The notes under the pieces were generated by a model that searched no databases, was not told the DNA's origin, and saw only the letters and a program-made list of their open reading frames with translations. A DNA stretch of 21,390 bases, taken from contig CAZZIU010000028.1 in NCBI GenBank assembly GCA_964654545.1, positions 1 to 21,390 on the forward strand, in the 5' to 3' direction. The translations under genes and the position numbers were made by a program. Below, one piece after another: positions 1 through 8,565 of the stretch. The stretch comes from JABMOV01 sp964654545 (lineage in GTDB: Bacteria; Fidelibacterota; Marinisomatia; Marinisomatales; JABMOV01). Within the stretch, counting starts at the first letter, position 1. Each line of letters starts with the position of its first letter.

Positions 1-23
1 GGGTTCGAGTCCCGCCTTCGGCA
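1..23 (+). tRNA. tRNA 3' end, probably tRNA-Leu (cut by window edge)
   Basis: Only the T-arm and acceptor 3' strand are visible. GGG-TTCGAGT-CCCGC reads as T-stem and T-loop, followed by CTTCGGC and discriminator A at 23. The implied 5' acceptor strand, GCCGAAG, is the usual start of bacterial tRNA-Leu, which also carries A73. CCA is not encoded. The anticodon is outside the window, so the identity is an inference. Confidence 0.75.
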
Positions 24-45
24 CAGAGACAACCAAAGGCAGATT

Positions 46-1362
46 ATGATACAACGAACAATTATTTTATTTCTCTTACTATGTGTTACCTTTGCTGTTG
101 CGCAGACACCAGAGGATTTTCAGACAAAAGGAAACACCCTGTTTGAAGCAGGAGATTTTGCGGCAGCAATTGTGGAATACGAAGAAGCTATTAAGCTTGA
201 CCCTACCTATGCTCCGGCAATATTTCAAATTGCCTTGTCTTATTTGCGTTTGGGCGAAATGGACAAAACCCGCGAATACATTACACAGGCCATCGAAGCT
301 GATCAGGAAAACCAGGAATATCGAGAGAGTTTTGATGAAATAAACGAGATCAATACCGGGATGAATGATGGAAATAGAGCGTATCGCAGTGGTTTGTACG
401 ATGATGCAATTACATCCTACCAACATGTACTGGACAAATTTCCATTTTTCGCAGAAGCTGCATTCAGTTTAGGGTCTGCTTATTTACAATTGGGAAACCA
501 ATCTGCAGCACTTGAAAATTTTAACCTCGCCCTGGAATTGAACAATTCCCATGAAAATGCAAGGACTGCAATTTCCAATGTAGCCAAACAGGCATTTAAT
601 GAAGGGAATAAGTGTTATAAGCGTCGCGATTTGGATTGTGCCATTGAAAATTATTTAACGGTAATTGACATTGATTCAAGTTTCTACCAGGCTTATTACC
701 AGATAGGGGTGATTGAAGCAAAAAGAGGAAACAATACGTACGCAATAGAGAATTATAAAAAAGCGCTCAAACAGAATCCGGCTTTTTACAAGGGTTGGTT
801 TGCGTTAGGATTGGTACAGAAAAAAGATGGTGATGTGGAAGGTGCAATGGCGTCATTGCAGAGAACAGTCGATATTCTTCCAAATTATGTTAAAGCCTAT
901 GGTGCCATGGCCGATATTTATATTGAACAAAAAAATTATGATAAAGCAATATCCGTTCTATCAACTGCCACCACTCTGGATGCAACCTATCACAAAGGTT
1001 TTCTGAAATTGGGTATGGTTTACATTGAGCTAGGCGACCACCAGAAGGCAGCCGATAACCTTGTTATGGCTACCAGTTTGGACGATGATAGTCATTCTGG
1101 CTGGTATTTATTAGCCCAGTCCTTTAATGAACTTGGGGAATGTGATAAAGCCGAGGATGCCGCATTACATGCCACGGATTTGAAAGAACGTTTTGGCGGT
1201 GGTTGGTACGAACTTGCAAATGCGGAATGGTGCAAGGGTAAAGGCAATAAAACTGCAGCTCTAAACCATCTTGAAAAAGCAAGAAACGATCGCACCTGGC
1301 GAAAGAGTGCTGAGTATTTGATGGACAAAATTAAAAATCCCCAAAAGTATCAAGACAATTAA
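46..1362 (+). CDS. Secreted tetratricopeptide-repeat protein
   Basis: This is a 438-residue protein with an N-terminal signal peptide (hydrophobic core around residues 5-18, ending ..VAQ) and then almost only TPR units. About eleven 34-residue repeats run from residue 20 to 425, with the usual small/aromatic pattern (for example A-x-F-x-L-G-x-A-Y-x-x-L-G). It is probably periplasmic or surface-facing and acts as a protein-interaction scaffold. No catalytic domain is seen, so partners cannot be named. It lies 22 nt after the tRNA end, with a weak AAAGGC-type ribosome site before ATG 46, and is closed by a hairpin at 1371-1395. It therefore looks like its own transcription unit, possibly co-transcribed with the tRNA. 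The product class is sure; the role is unknown. Confidence 0.9.
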   Translation: MIQRTIILFLLLCVTFAVAQTPEDFQTKGNTLFEAGDFAAAIVEYEEAIKLDPTYAPAIFQIALSYLRLGEMDKTREYITQAIEADQENQEYRESFDEINEINTGMNDGNRAYRSGLYDDAITSYQHVLDKFPFFAEAAFSLGSAYLQLGNQSAALENFNLALELNNSHENARTAISNVAKQAFNEGNKCYKRRDLDCAIENYLTVIDIDSSFYQAYYQIGVIEAKRGNNTYAIENYKKALKQNPAFYKGWFALGLVQKKDGDVEGAMASLQRTVDILPNYVKAYGAMADIYIEQKNYDKAISVLSTATTLDATYHKGFLKLGMVYIELGDHQKAADNLVMATSLDDDSHSGWYLLAQSFNELGECDKAEDAALHATDLKERFGGGWYELANAEWCKGKGNKTAALNHLEKARNDRTWRKSAEYLMDKIKNPQKYQDN

Positions 1363-1370
1363 CTGAGGCC

Positions 1371-1395
1371 AGGCGGGAATTACCCGCCTGTTTTG
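1371..1395 (+). terminator. Rho-independent terminator after the TPR gene
   Basis: A perfect 7-bp GC-rich stem (AGGCGGG / CCCGCCT) with loop AATTA is followed by TGTTTTG. It sits 8 nt after the TPR stop and only 9 nt before the ATG of the next gene, so it also fills that gene's leader. It may attenuate rather than fully stop transcription. Confidence 0.75.
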
Positions 1396-1398
1396 TAT

Positions 1399-2082
1399 AT
1401 GATTAAAGCTGTTATTTTTGACATGGACAACACCTTGCTTGACTTTGTGAAGATGAAGCAATCTGCGGTAAAAACGGCAATTTCAGCAATGGTTGAGGCC
1501 GGATTGGAAATTGATGAGGATACCGCCTACCAAAGAATTTTTACGCTATACGAAGAACGGGGATGGGAAAACCAGAAAATTTTCAATGAATTTTTGGAGG
1601 AAGTTCTCGGAAAAGTAAATCATAAATTGCTTGCAGCAGGTATCGTATCCTACCGAAGGGCGCGTGAAGCAAATTTAAATGTGTATCCCAATGTGAATCG
1701 AACGTTGGTTGAACTATTGAAAATGGGTATAAAAATTGCTGTGGTATCGGATGCCCCAAGTCAGGAGGCCTGGATGCGCATATATTTATTAAATCTTCAT
1801 CACATGTTTGATGTCGTACTCACGTTTGATGATACCCAGACCCGTAAACCTTCTCCCATACCATTCCAAATGGCGTTAGATAATCTGGACATTGATGCCA
1901 AAGAAGCACTCATGATTGGCGATTGGCCGGACAGAGACATGGTTGGAGCAAAAAAAGTGGGTATCAGGACCATATTTGCCCGCTACGGTGATACCTTTGG
2001 GACAGTGGACTCAGGTGCCGATTGGGATATAAATGATATATATGAAGTGGTTAAAATCGTAAAAAAACTGAATGGCAGCTGA
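1399..2082 (+). CDS. HAD-superfamily hydrolase (phosphatase-like)
   Basis: This is a 227-residue haloacid dehalogenase-fold hydrolase. Motif I is FDMDNT with nucleophile Asp8 and acid/base Asp10. Motif II is the VVSDAP stretch, motif III the Lys in TRKPSP, and motif IV GDWPDRD. The helical cap between motifs I and II marks subfamily IA, like phosphoglycolate phosphatases and pyrophosphatases. The substrate cannot be told from sequence. I chose ATG 1399 because it puts motif I at the normal distance from the N-terminus; a TTG two codons upstream is also open but less likely. There is no good ribosome site because the terminator hairpin fills the leader. The 3' end overlaps acpS by 11 nt, so the two are co-translated. 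Confidence 0.88.
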   Translation: MIKAVIFDMDNTLLDFVKMKQSAVKTAISAMVEAGLEIDEDTAYQRIFTLYEERGWENQKIFNEFLEEVLGKVNHKLLAAGIVSYRRAREANLNVYPNVNRTLVELLKMGIKIAVVSDAPSQEAWMRIYLLNLHHMFDVVLTFDDTQTRKPSPIPFQMALDNLDIDAKEALMIGDWPDRDMVGAKKVGIRTIFARYGDTFGTVDSGADWDINDIYEVVKIVKKLNGS

Positions 2083-2443
2083 AATATACCCTGGAATTGA
2101 TCTAGTATCAATTCAACGCATTCGAACCGTAATTACCTCTCAACATGGCGAACGATTTTTAGATCGTACGTACTCCCCGGACGAACAAACATATTGCAAT
2201 TCCAAAGGTGATCCGGCAATGCATTTTGCCGGACGGTTTGCTGCCAAAGAGGCAATTCGCAAATCTGTTATGGGTGCCGGCATCAAACCGCTGATACCGT
2301 TTAAGCACATTGAAGTTCTACCGAATGATGACGGTGTTCCAATTGTTACCATTCATCACAGACTGCCAACAAAATATTCATGTCGTGTTTCCATCTCTCA
2401 TGATGGCGATTATGCCACAGCCTGTGCTATTTTTACCCTATAA
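2072..2443 (+). CDS. acpS: Holo-[acyl-carrier-protein] synthase
   Basis: AcpS moves 4'-phosphopantetheine from CoA to a serine of acyl carrier protein, activating it for fatty-acid synthesis in the cytoplasm. The 123 residues match the usual family length. GIDLVSIQRI near the N-terminus supplies the Mg-binding Asp, and RFAAKEAIRK is the second signature with its conserved Glu and Lys. The C-terminal SISHDGDYATA is the usual CoA-site strand. It starts inside the HAD gene (11-nt overlap) and ends 2 nt before nnrDE, a common acpS-nnr pairing. Confidence 0.95.
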   Translation: MAAEIYPGIDLVSIQRIRTVITSQHGERFLDRTYSPDEQTYCNSKGDPAMHFAGRFAAKEAIRKSVMGAGIKPLIPFKHIEVLPNDDGVPIVTIHHRLPTKYSCRVSISHDGDYATACAIFTL

Positions 2444-2445
2444 TA

Positions 2446-3981
2446 ATGAGAGTTTTAACCCGTCAACAATCCATCATGATGGATTCTCTGGCGATGACCA
2501 GAGAAGGTGTTTCCGGTATTTTCCTCATGGACAATGCCGGTAAAGCAATTGCCGAAGCAGTAAAAGCACAATATATCAATCACTATTCTCAGGATCCTGT
2601 CCTGATTATCTGTGGAAAAGGAAACAACGGTGGTGATGGTTTTGCTGCCGCATTGTATCTTAATAAATGGAATATTCCGCACCATATTTATGCTCTGACA
2701 CAACCAGACCAAATTGAGGGTGATGCAAAACATTTCCACGATCAATGCGTTGTCGAGGAATGCTCAATTGTTTATGGTGATACAATACCCGATAGAAACG
2801 ATTGGGCGCTTGTTGTGGATGCCATACTGGGAACCGGATTCCACGGAGAATTGCGCGATTCAATTCGAATCTGGACGCGATGGATGAATGCAACAAGTTG
2901 TCCTATTATTGCAGCTGATATTCCAACAGGAATTGACAGCGATAATGGTCAGGTTTCATTGGACGCTGTTGAGGCAAAAATAACGGTCACCATGGGGAAT
3001 ACAAAAATTGGTCTTGAGCTCAATCCAGGGAAATCATTTGCCGGAAAAGTAGAAGTTGCAGATATTGGATTTCCAGATGTTTTCAATGATTTATCTGGAC
3101 TTTCCTACACCTTGTTCGATGAATCACTGGCACAGAAATACCTGCGAAAACCAACACCTGACGCGTACAAATATTCCATGGGTAGAATTCTAATCATAGC
3201 CGGGAGCAAAGGCATGACAGGCGCTGCAATCCTCGCCGGAAACGCTGCAATTAGATCCGGTGGAGGATTGGTGAAGATCTGCATTCCGGCAAGTGTCAAT
3301 GATGTGGTTGAATCCAACGTGATTGAGGGTATTACCGTCCCCTGCGATGATAACGGAGAAGGGCGGTTTGGTCGACCCTCTATGAAACAGTGCTTAGAGC
3401 AAATGGCATGGTGTGATGCCGTGTTGATGGGCCCTGGAATCGGAACCCATGATGATACGATTCAAGTCATGAAAGAATTAGCAGAACAGGCATCCAAACC
3501 CATGGTCATTGATGCTGATGCCCTTCGACTCTTTCCTTCCCTAATGGATTCTTCATCCATATCCGTACCATTAGTGATTACTCCACATTATGGGGAGTGG
3601 AGCCGGCTTATCAACACAAAAACAGAAGACATCCATCACAATTTGAATTCACATTTAGAGACATTTTTGCAACATTTTAACGGTATTCTTCATTTAAAAA
3701 ATGCTCCATCATTAACAGCGTCAAAAAAGGAGATTGTACTAAATGTTTCAGGAAATCAGGGGTTGGCAAGTGGAGGAAGCGGTGATGTTCTTGCCGGCAT
3801 AATAGTTAGTTTAATCGCTCAAAAAATTCCAATGGTTACAGCAGTACAATTGGCAGCCTACATACATGGAAAAGCTGCGGATAAACTGGTAACCACAAAA
3901 GGATATCGTGGTATGATAGCCAGTGATATCATCGCAATGATACCAACAATAATTTCAGATTATGAACATACAACTGGTTAA
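2446..3981 (+). CDS. nnrDE: Bifunctional NAD(P)H-hydrate epimerase / ADP-dependent dehydratase
   Basis: This cytoplasmic metabolite-repair enzyme restores NAD(P)H damaged by hydration. The N-terminal YjeF/NnrE domain (about residues 1-215) epimerises R- and S-NAD(P)HX and carries GKGNNGGDG at 57-65. The C-terminal ribokinase-like NnrD domain (about 225-505) dehydrates S-NAD(P)HX using ADP. It shows GSKGMTGAAILAGNAA, the GPGIG turn, the VIDADAL stretch, and the nucleotide-site ASGGSGDVLAGII near 440-452. The 511 residues match the usual fused form and both halves look intact. The 3' end overlaps the VanZ-like gene by 20 nt. Confidence 0.95.
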   Translation: MRVLTRQQSIMMDSLAMTREGVSGIFLMDNAGKAIAEAVKAQYINHYSQDPVLIICGKGNNGGDGFAAALYLNKWNIPHHIYALTQPDQIEGDAKHFHDQCVVEECSIVYGDTIPDRNDWALVVDAILGTGFHGELRDSIRIWTRWMNATSCPIIAADIPTGIDSDNGQVSLDAVEAKITVTMGNTKIGLELNPGKSFAGKVEVADIGFPDVFNDLSGLSYTLFDESLAQKYLRKPTPDAYKYSMGRILIIAGSKGMTGAAILAGNAAIRSGGGLVKICIPASVNDVVESNVIEGITVPCDDNGEGRFGRPSMKQCLEQMAWCDAVLMGPGIGTHDDTIQVMKELAEQASKPMVIDADALRLFPSLMDSSSISVPLVITPHYGEWSRLINTKTEDIHHNLNSHLETFLQHFNGILHLKNAPSLTASKKEIVLNVSGNQGLASGGSGDVLAGIIVSLIAQKIPMVTAVQLAAYIHGKAADKLVTTKGYRGMIASDIIAMIPTIISDYEHTTG

Positions 3982-4309
3982 AATCCTCACGGGATTTTAC
4001 TTGATTCTCATTTTGGCTTTGTCATCCATTCCCGGTAACGCATTTCCGGAATCACGCCTTTTTTCCCATGATAAACTGATCCATCTAACGGAATACGCCA
4101 TTTTGGGAGGGTTAATCATTTCGGCAGTCCCAAAAACGAAGAAAATGCTTTATAGTACTATACTGTTTTGTATGATATTTGGGGCCATGGATGAGATGTG
4201 GCAAATAATGATTCCCGGACGGTTTTCCAGCGGATTTGATTGGATCGCTGATAGTGTGGGAGGTGTGATTGGAATTTTTACGGTAAAATTTTATCGTCGA
4301 AAACAATGA
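3962..4309 (+). CDS. VanZ-like family small membrane protein
   Basis: This is a 115-residue inner-membrane protein with about three or four hydrophobic segments. It has the VanZ-family signatures HDKLIHLTEYAILGGL in the first half and DEMWQ...PGRF...DWIADSVGG in the second. VanZ itself gives teicoplanin resistance, but most chromosomal members have no assigned function. It starts 20 nt inside nnrDE and its stop overlaps the recN ATG by 4 nt, so it is translated as part of the operon. No resistance role should be assumed. Confidence 0.85.
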   Translation: MNIQLVKILTGFYLILILALSSIPGNAFPESRLFSHDKLIHLTEYAILGGLIISAVPKTKKMLYSTILFCMIFGAMDEMWQIMIPGRFSSGFDWIADSVGGVIGIFTVKFYRRKQ

Positions 4310-5892
4310 TAAAACAACTACATATAAAAAACTTCGCGATTATTGAGGAGATTGAAATCCCCCTGCATAAAGGTCTAACGGTAATAACCGGAGAAACTGG
4401 ATCAGGAAAATCACTGCTGATGGAAGCATTGCATATTGCCACTGGGGGCAAGGCCAATAAAACCCATCTAATGAAAAGTGACAGCCGCGCCATTATTGAT
4501 GTGGTGGTCGATGACAAAGATATTAGAAGGGTCATCACGGCTGGGGGTCGAACCAAATCCTTCATCAATGATGAACCGGTATTGGAATCAGATTTTATTA
4601 ATAAAACGCAGTATACCATTGATTTTCATGGACAACATGACCAGCAATACATTTTAAATCCACAATCACACATACAATATCTTGATCGCTTTTCAGAATC
4701 AGAAAAGCTTACGCACAGAATTGCAGATGTATTTCACCAAATCAAACAAAAAAAAGCGCAGTTAGAAAAACTGCAAACAACAAAGAAGGAAATTGACGGA
4801 CAGGCTGAATTGCGACAATTTCAACTTCATGAGATAGCTTCTGCCAAGGTACGGTTAGGTGAGGATATTGCGTTAGAAAACGAAGTGAAAATATTGCGGA
4901 ATTTAGATGAATTATCACGGACTGCAGATAATATGAACCATTCTCTGGTTGAAAGCGATCAAAGTATTCTAATTCAATTGGTTTCAACCAAGAAATCCCT
5001 GGAAAAACTAATTCGAATTGACAAAGAGTTTGAACAGTATTTACTTGAAATAGATTCGGCAATAGTTACTATTCAAGAATCTGCCGCTGGGATGACAAAT
5101 TATGTGGATTCCTTGAACCATAATCCGGAACGGTTGAAAGAAATCGAAGATCGCCTGGAGATACTGGATCGCTTAAAAAGAAAATATGGTGGCTCACTGG
5201 AAGCAGTATCAGAGGTTGAAAATGAACTTGCAAAAAGCAGTTATCAATCAGAACACCTCGAAAAAGAGATTCAGACAACAGAAACAACTATTCATGAATT
5301 GATTGCGGAATACAAACACCTTGCTGATACGTTACATGACAAACGAATGGCGACTATACCCATCTTAACAAAAAAGATGGTTCAGGCCATGAATCAATTA
5401 AATATGCCAGAATCCAAATTTGACATTCATCTTAATCAACGAAAAGACACAACTAGTTTTGTTTCACTGGATGGCAAACCAATCGCTGCCTATGATAATG
5501 GTTATGAAATTGCCGAATTTTATTTAAGTGCAAATCCAGGAATAAAGCCAAAACCATTGGCAAAAATTGCGTCCGGTGGTGAAATTTCTCGTATTATGCT
5601 GGCGATGAAGACCGTATTTAATCAGAGTGATCCCATTGAGTGTCTCGTTTTTGATGAAATTGATACAGGTATATCCGGTGGAACGGCCATCAAAGTAGCA
5701 GAATGTTTAAAATCAATTGCTAAAAATCGACAAGTCATTTGTATTACACACCTGCCACAAATTACACATGCTGCCCATAACCATTTGCATGTAACCAAAT
5801 TACTAAATGAAAAAGGTCCTCAGGTAATGACGAAATATATAACCGGTGCTGAGCGAGAGACAGTTATCAGCTCATTAACAGGGATGAAATAA
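4306..5892 (+). CDS. recN: DNA repair ATPase RecN
   Basis: RecN is an SMC-like cytoplasmic ATPase that holds DNA ends or sister duplexes during recombinational double-strand-break repair. The 528 residues show Walker A GETGSGKS at 29-36, DFHGQHDQQ (a RecN hallmark) near 107, and a long charged coiled-coil region across roughly 150-350 with a short middle break. The ABC signature ASGGE is at 422-426 and Walker B CLVFDEIDTG at 446-455, followed by the ITHLPQ switch His. Length is slightly under the usual ~550. It lies between the VanZ-like gene (4-nt overlap) and murA (4-nt gap). No LexA-type operator can be seen, since there is no intergenic space before it. Confidence 0.96.
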   Translation: MIKQLHIKNFAIIEEIEIPLHKGLTVITGETGSGKSLLMEALHIATGGKANKTHLMKSDSRAIIDVVVDDKDIRRVITAGGRTKSFINDEPVLESDFINKTQYTIDFHGQHDQQYILNPQSHIQYLDRFSESEKLTHRIADVFHQIKQKKAQLEKLQTTKKEIDGQAELRQFQLHEIASAKVRLGEDIALENEVKILRNLDELSRTADNMNHSLVESDQSILIQLVSTKKSLEKLIRIDKEFEQYLLEIDSAIVTIQESAAGMTNYVDSLNHNPERLKEIEDRLEILDRLKRKYGGSLEAVSEVENELAKSSYQSEHLEKEIQTTETTIHELIAEYKHLADTLHDKRMATIPILTKKMVQAMNQLNMPESKFDIHLNQRKDTTSFVSLDGKPIAAYDNGYEIAEFYLSANPGIKPKPLAKIASGGEISRIMLAMKTVFNQSDPIECLVFDEIDTGISGGTAIKVAECLKSIAKNRQVICITHLPQITHAAHNHLHVTKLLNEKGPQVMTKYITGAERETVISSLTGMK

Positions 5893-5896
5893 TGTA

Positions 5897-7153
5897 ATGG
5901 ATAAAATCATAATAAACGGTGGAAAGACACTATCTGGCAGTGTGCGAATAAGCGGGGCGAAGAATGCTGTGTTGCCTATCATGGCGGCAGCATTGCTGGT
6001 CGATGGTGTCACGCACATCAAACGAGTACCCAATCTTCGGGATACGCGAACGATGGTGAAAATGCTGGAAGTTATTGGTGCCCAGGTGACCTTTAAGAAT
6101 GGAGAAATGGATATTGATGCAACAGGTAATATCACCGCTGTTGCTCCCTATGAATTGGTGAAAACCATGCGGGCATCCTTTTATGTATTGGGACCATTGG
6201 TGAGCCGCTGCGGCGAAGCAAAGGTATCAATGCCCGGCGGTTGTGCCTGGGGACCGCGTCCCGTGGATTTTCACATCAATGGATTAAAAAAGCTTGGTGC
6301 TGAGATCGAACTGGAGGGGGGATATATCATCGCGCGGGCAAACCGATTAAAAGGCACCACCATTCGGTTTGATTATCCCAGCGTCGGAGCAACCGGCAAT
6401 ATTCTCATGGCAGCAGTGACAGCGGAAGGAACAACGGTAATCGAGAATGCAGCACGAGAACCGGAAATTGTGCAGCTTTGTGAGTTTTTACGGGCAATGG
6501 GTGCGGACATCTCAGGTACTGGCACGACCAAAATCACCATCCATGGTATTGATATTACACAGTTAAAAGCCGTAGAAATTGAAGTGATTCCCGATCGAAT
6601 AGAAGCGGGGACTTTTATGATAGCCGCTGCTGCAACAGGTCAGATAACTGTTGAAGGCGTAAACCCGGAGCATTTGTCCTCTGTAATGGATAAATTGATG
6701 GAAACTGGGGCGGATGTTAGCCAATCGGATGCAGGGATCACCATATCCCGCAGCGACCATATACTGCCTGTGGATATGACGACTGCCGTATACCCGGGAT
6801 TTGCAACAGACTTACAGGCGCAGTGGATTGCATTAATGGCGGTTGCCCATGGGTCTTCAGTCATTACCGATACTGTTTACCACGATCGGTTTTCCCACGT
6901 ACCAGAATTGAATCGACTGGGAGCAAGAATTGCCGTGGAAAATAATGTGGCATTTGTTAGAGGTGTGGAAAGTTTAAAAGGCGCCCCGGTCATGTCTACC
7001 GATATTCGTGCGAGTGCCTCACTTATTATAGGTGCATTAATTGCCCGCGGGCATACTGAAATCAGTCGAGTTTATCACATTGATCGTGGGTACGAACATA
7101 TCGAAGAGAAATTCAGGTCACTTGGTGCTGATATGTGGCGCGAATCTGAGTAG
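5897..7153 (+). CDS. murA: UDP-N-acetylglucosamine 1-carboxyvinyltransferase
   Basis: MurA catalyses the first committed step of peptidoglycan synthesis, adding enolpyruvate from PEP to UDP-GlcNAc in the cytoplasm. The 418 residues match the family. Lys22 in RISGAKNAVLP and Cys116 in MPGGCAWGPRPVD correspond to the catalytic Lys22 and Cys115 of E. coli. The active-site Cys is present, so the natural Cys-to-Asp fosfomycin-resistant form is ruled out. The protein has the two-lobed EPSP-synthase-like repeat pattern and a normal C-terminus (..YEHIEEKFRSLGA). ATG 5897 follows the recN stop by 4 nt. Confidence 0.97.
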   Translation: MDKIIINGGKTLSGSVRISGAKNAVLPIMAAALLVDGVTHIKRVPNLRDTRTMVKMLEVIGAQVTFKNGEMDIDATGNITAVAPYELVKTMRASFYVLGPLVSRCGEAKVSMPGGCAWGPRPVDFHINGLKKLGAEIELEGGYIIARANRLKGTTIRFDYPSVGATGNILMAAVTAEGTTVIENAAREPEIVQLCEFLRAMGADISGTGTTKITIHGIDITQLKAVEIEVIPDRIEAGTFMIAAAATGQITVEGVNPEHLSSVMDKLMETGADVSQSDAGITISRSDHILPVDMTTAVYPGFATDLQAQWIALMAVAHGSSVITDTVYHDRFSHVPELNRLGARIAVENNVAFVRGVESLKGAPVMSTDIRASASLIIGALIARGHTEISRVYHIDRGYEHIEEKFRSLGADMWRESE

Positions 7154-7214
7154 ACTTGTATGTCGATTTAGCGTAAGTTTTTAAATTGTGTTCAATAATG
7201 AATTGGAATAGTCC

Positions 7215-8561
7215 ATGAAAATTGTCATAGTGGGAGCCGGCGAAGTCGGTTTTCATGTCGCGAAAGCACTAAGTAGTGAAGATCATGATATTACTGTCAT
7301 TGATATCGATCCGGAAAAATGTAGACGTGCTGCAGAGCATTTGGACGTTATTGTGGTGCAGGGTAATGGTGCCAGTCCAAAAAACCTAAAGCAGGCCAAT
7401 GTAGAAACAGCCGACTACGTTCTTGCACTCACACGGGTAGATGAAGTAAACCTGATCGCATCACAGCAAGCCCACTTGTTGGGTGCGAAAAAGATTATCG
7501 CCCGACTTCGAAATCAGCAATATACCGCCAGAGATTCCATTATTCGGCCGGAAAAATTCGGTGTGGATTTGGTGATACATCCGGAGAAAGCAGCCTGTCA
7601 GGAAATTGTAAGACTCGTGCGTCATCCTTATGCAACGCATGTGACCGAATTCGAAGGTGGTCGTCTGTTACTTCTTGGTATTCGAATCAATGATAAAGGT
7701 CCAATTGTTGGAAAAACAATAGGAGAAATCTGTTCTTCAAACAGTGAATTCAAATTTGGTATTGTGGGGGTTTTACGCGAAGGCGAAACCACAATTCCCT
7801 GGGCTGACTTTGAGTTTAAATTGGATGATGTGGTCCATTTTCTGGTACAGAAAAAAGACCAGGAGAATTTATTGTACATGCTGGGAAGGCGTTTGAAGCG
7901 CACCAGCAGGGTAATGATAGTTGGGGCGAGCAAGGTTGGTCGTTCCATTGCGGAAGAATTACAGGAAGAAATGAATGTGCGATTGTTGGAGAATCGTAAA
8001 GAAAAAGCAAGTACTGTGGCCAACGAATTAAGTGAAACCATGGTTATTGCAGGTGATGGTACTGATGTTGAATTATTAAAATCGGAAAATATTGCCGAAG
8101 TAGACAGCTTTATTACAGTCACTAACAATGAACAAACCAATTTGCTGTCCAGTATGCTAGCGCATCATTTAGGAGTAAAACAGACTGCAGTTCATCTCAC
8201 AACCACTGAGTATATTCCCATTATACAGGAAATCGGCATAGGTGCTGTAATCTCGAAAAATATGTCTACCGTCAATTCAATCATGCGTGAAATTCGTAGT
8301 AGCCAAAATGATATACTGGTTACTTCGTTTGATGAGATTGAGGTAGAAGTGGTAGAGTTTAATCCTGAAAATGGCAGCAAAGTCACGCAACACCCCCTCG
8401 CAGAACTGGCATTCCCAAAAGATAGTATTGTGGGTGTAATCAACCATCATGGTCATTTGAGTATTGCCCGCGGTAGTTCGCAATTAACAAATGAAGATAC
8501 CGTTCTTGTCTTTGCCAAACAGCACGCCATTCCAAAATTGAAAAAACTGTTTTCTTCCTGA
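7215..8561 (+). CDS. trkA: Trk potassium uptake regulatory protein TrkA
   Basis: TrkA is the cytoplasmic NAD(H)/ATP-binding gating subunit of the Trk K+ channel. The 448 residues form two RCK units, each a Rossmann TrkA-N domain followed by a TrkA-C domain. The first nucleotide-binding motif is GAGEVG at 7-12, with an acidic residue at the second strand end (VIDID). The second is GASKVG near 237-242. It follows murA by a 61-nt gap, the largest inside the long gene run, which is the best place for an internal promoter, although no convincing -35/-10 pair is seen. The membrane partner trkH follows after 4 nt. Confidence 0.96.
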   Translation: MKIVIVGAGEVGFHVAKALSSEDHDITVIDIDPEKCRRAAEHLDVIVVQGNGASPKNLKQANVETADYVLALTRVDEVNLIASQQAHLLGAKKIIARLRNQQYTARDSIIRPEKFGVDLVIHPEKAACQEIVRLVRHPYATHVTEFEGGRLLLLGIRINDKGPIVGKTIGEICSSNSEFKFGIVGVLREGETTIPWADFEFKLDDVVHFLVQKKDQENLLYMLGRRLKRTSRVMIVGASKVGRSIAEELQEEMNVRLLENRKEKASTVANELSETMVIAGDGTDVELLKSENIAEVDSFITVTNNEQTNLLSSMLAHHLGVKQTAVHLTTTEYIPIIQEIGIGAVISKNMSTVNSIMREIRSSQNDILVTSFDEIEVEVVEFNPENGSKVTQHPLAELAFPKDSIVGVINHHGHLSIARGSSQLTNEDTVLVFAKQHAIPKLKKLFSS

Positions 8562-8565
8562 TTCA

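Noticed and set aside
3962..4309. VanZ-like gene as an antibiotic-resistance gene
   Set aside because: The family is broad and mostly uncharacterised, and no van genes are nearby.
7154..7214. Promoter or riboswitch before trkA
   Set aside because: The 61-nt gap is AT-rich, but I found no convincing -35/-10 pair or stable fold.
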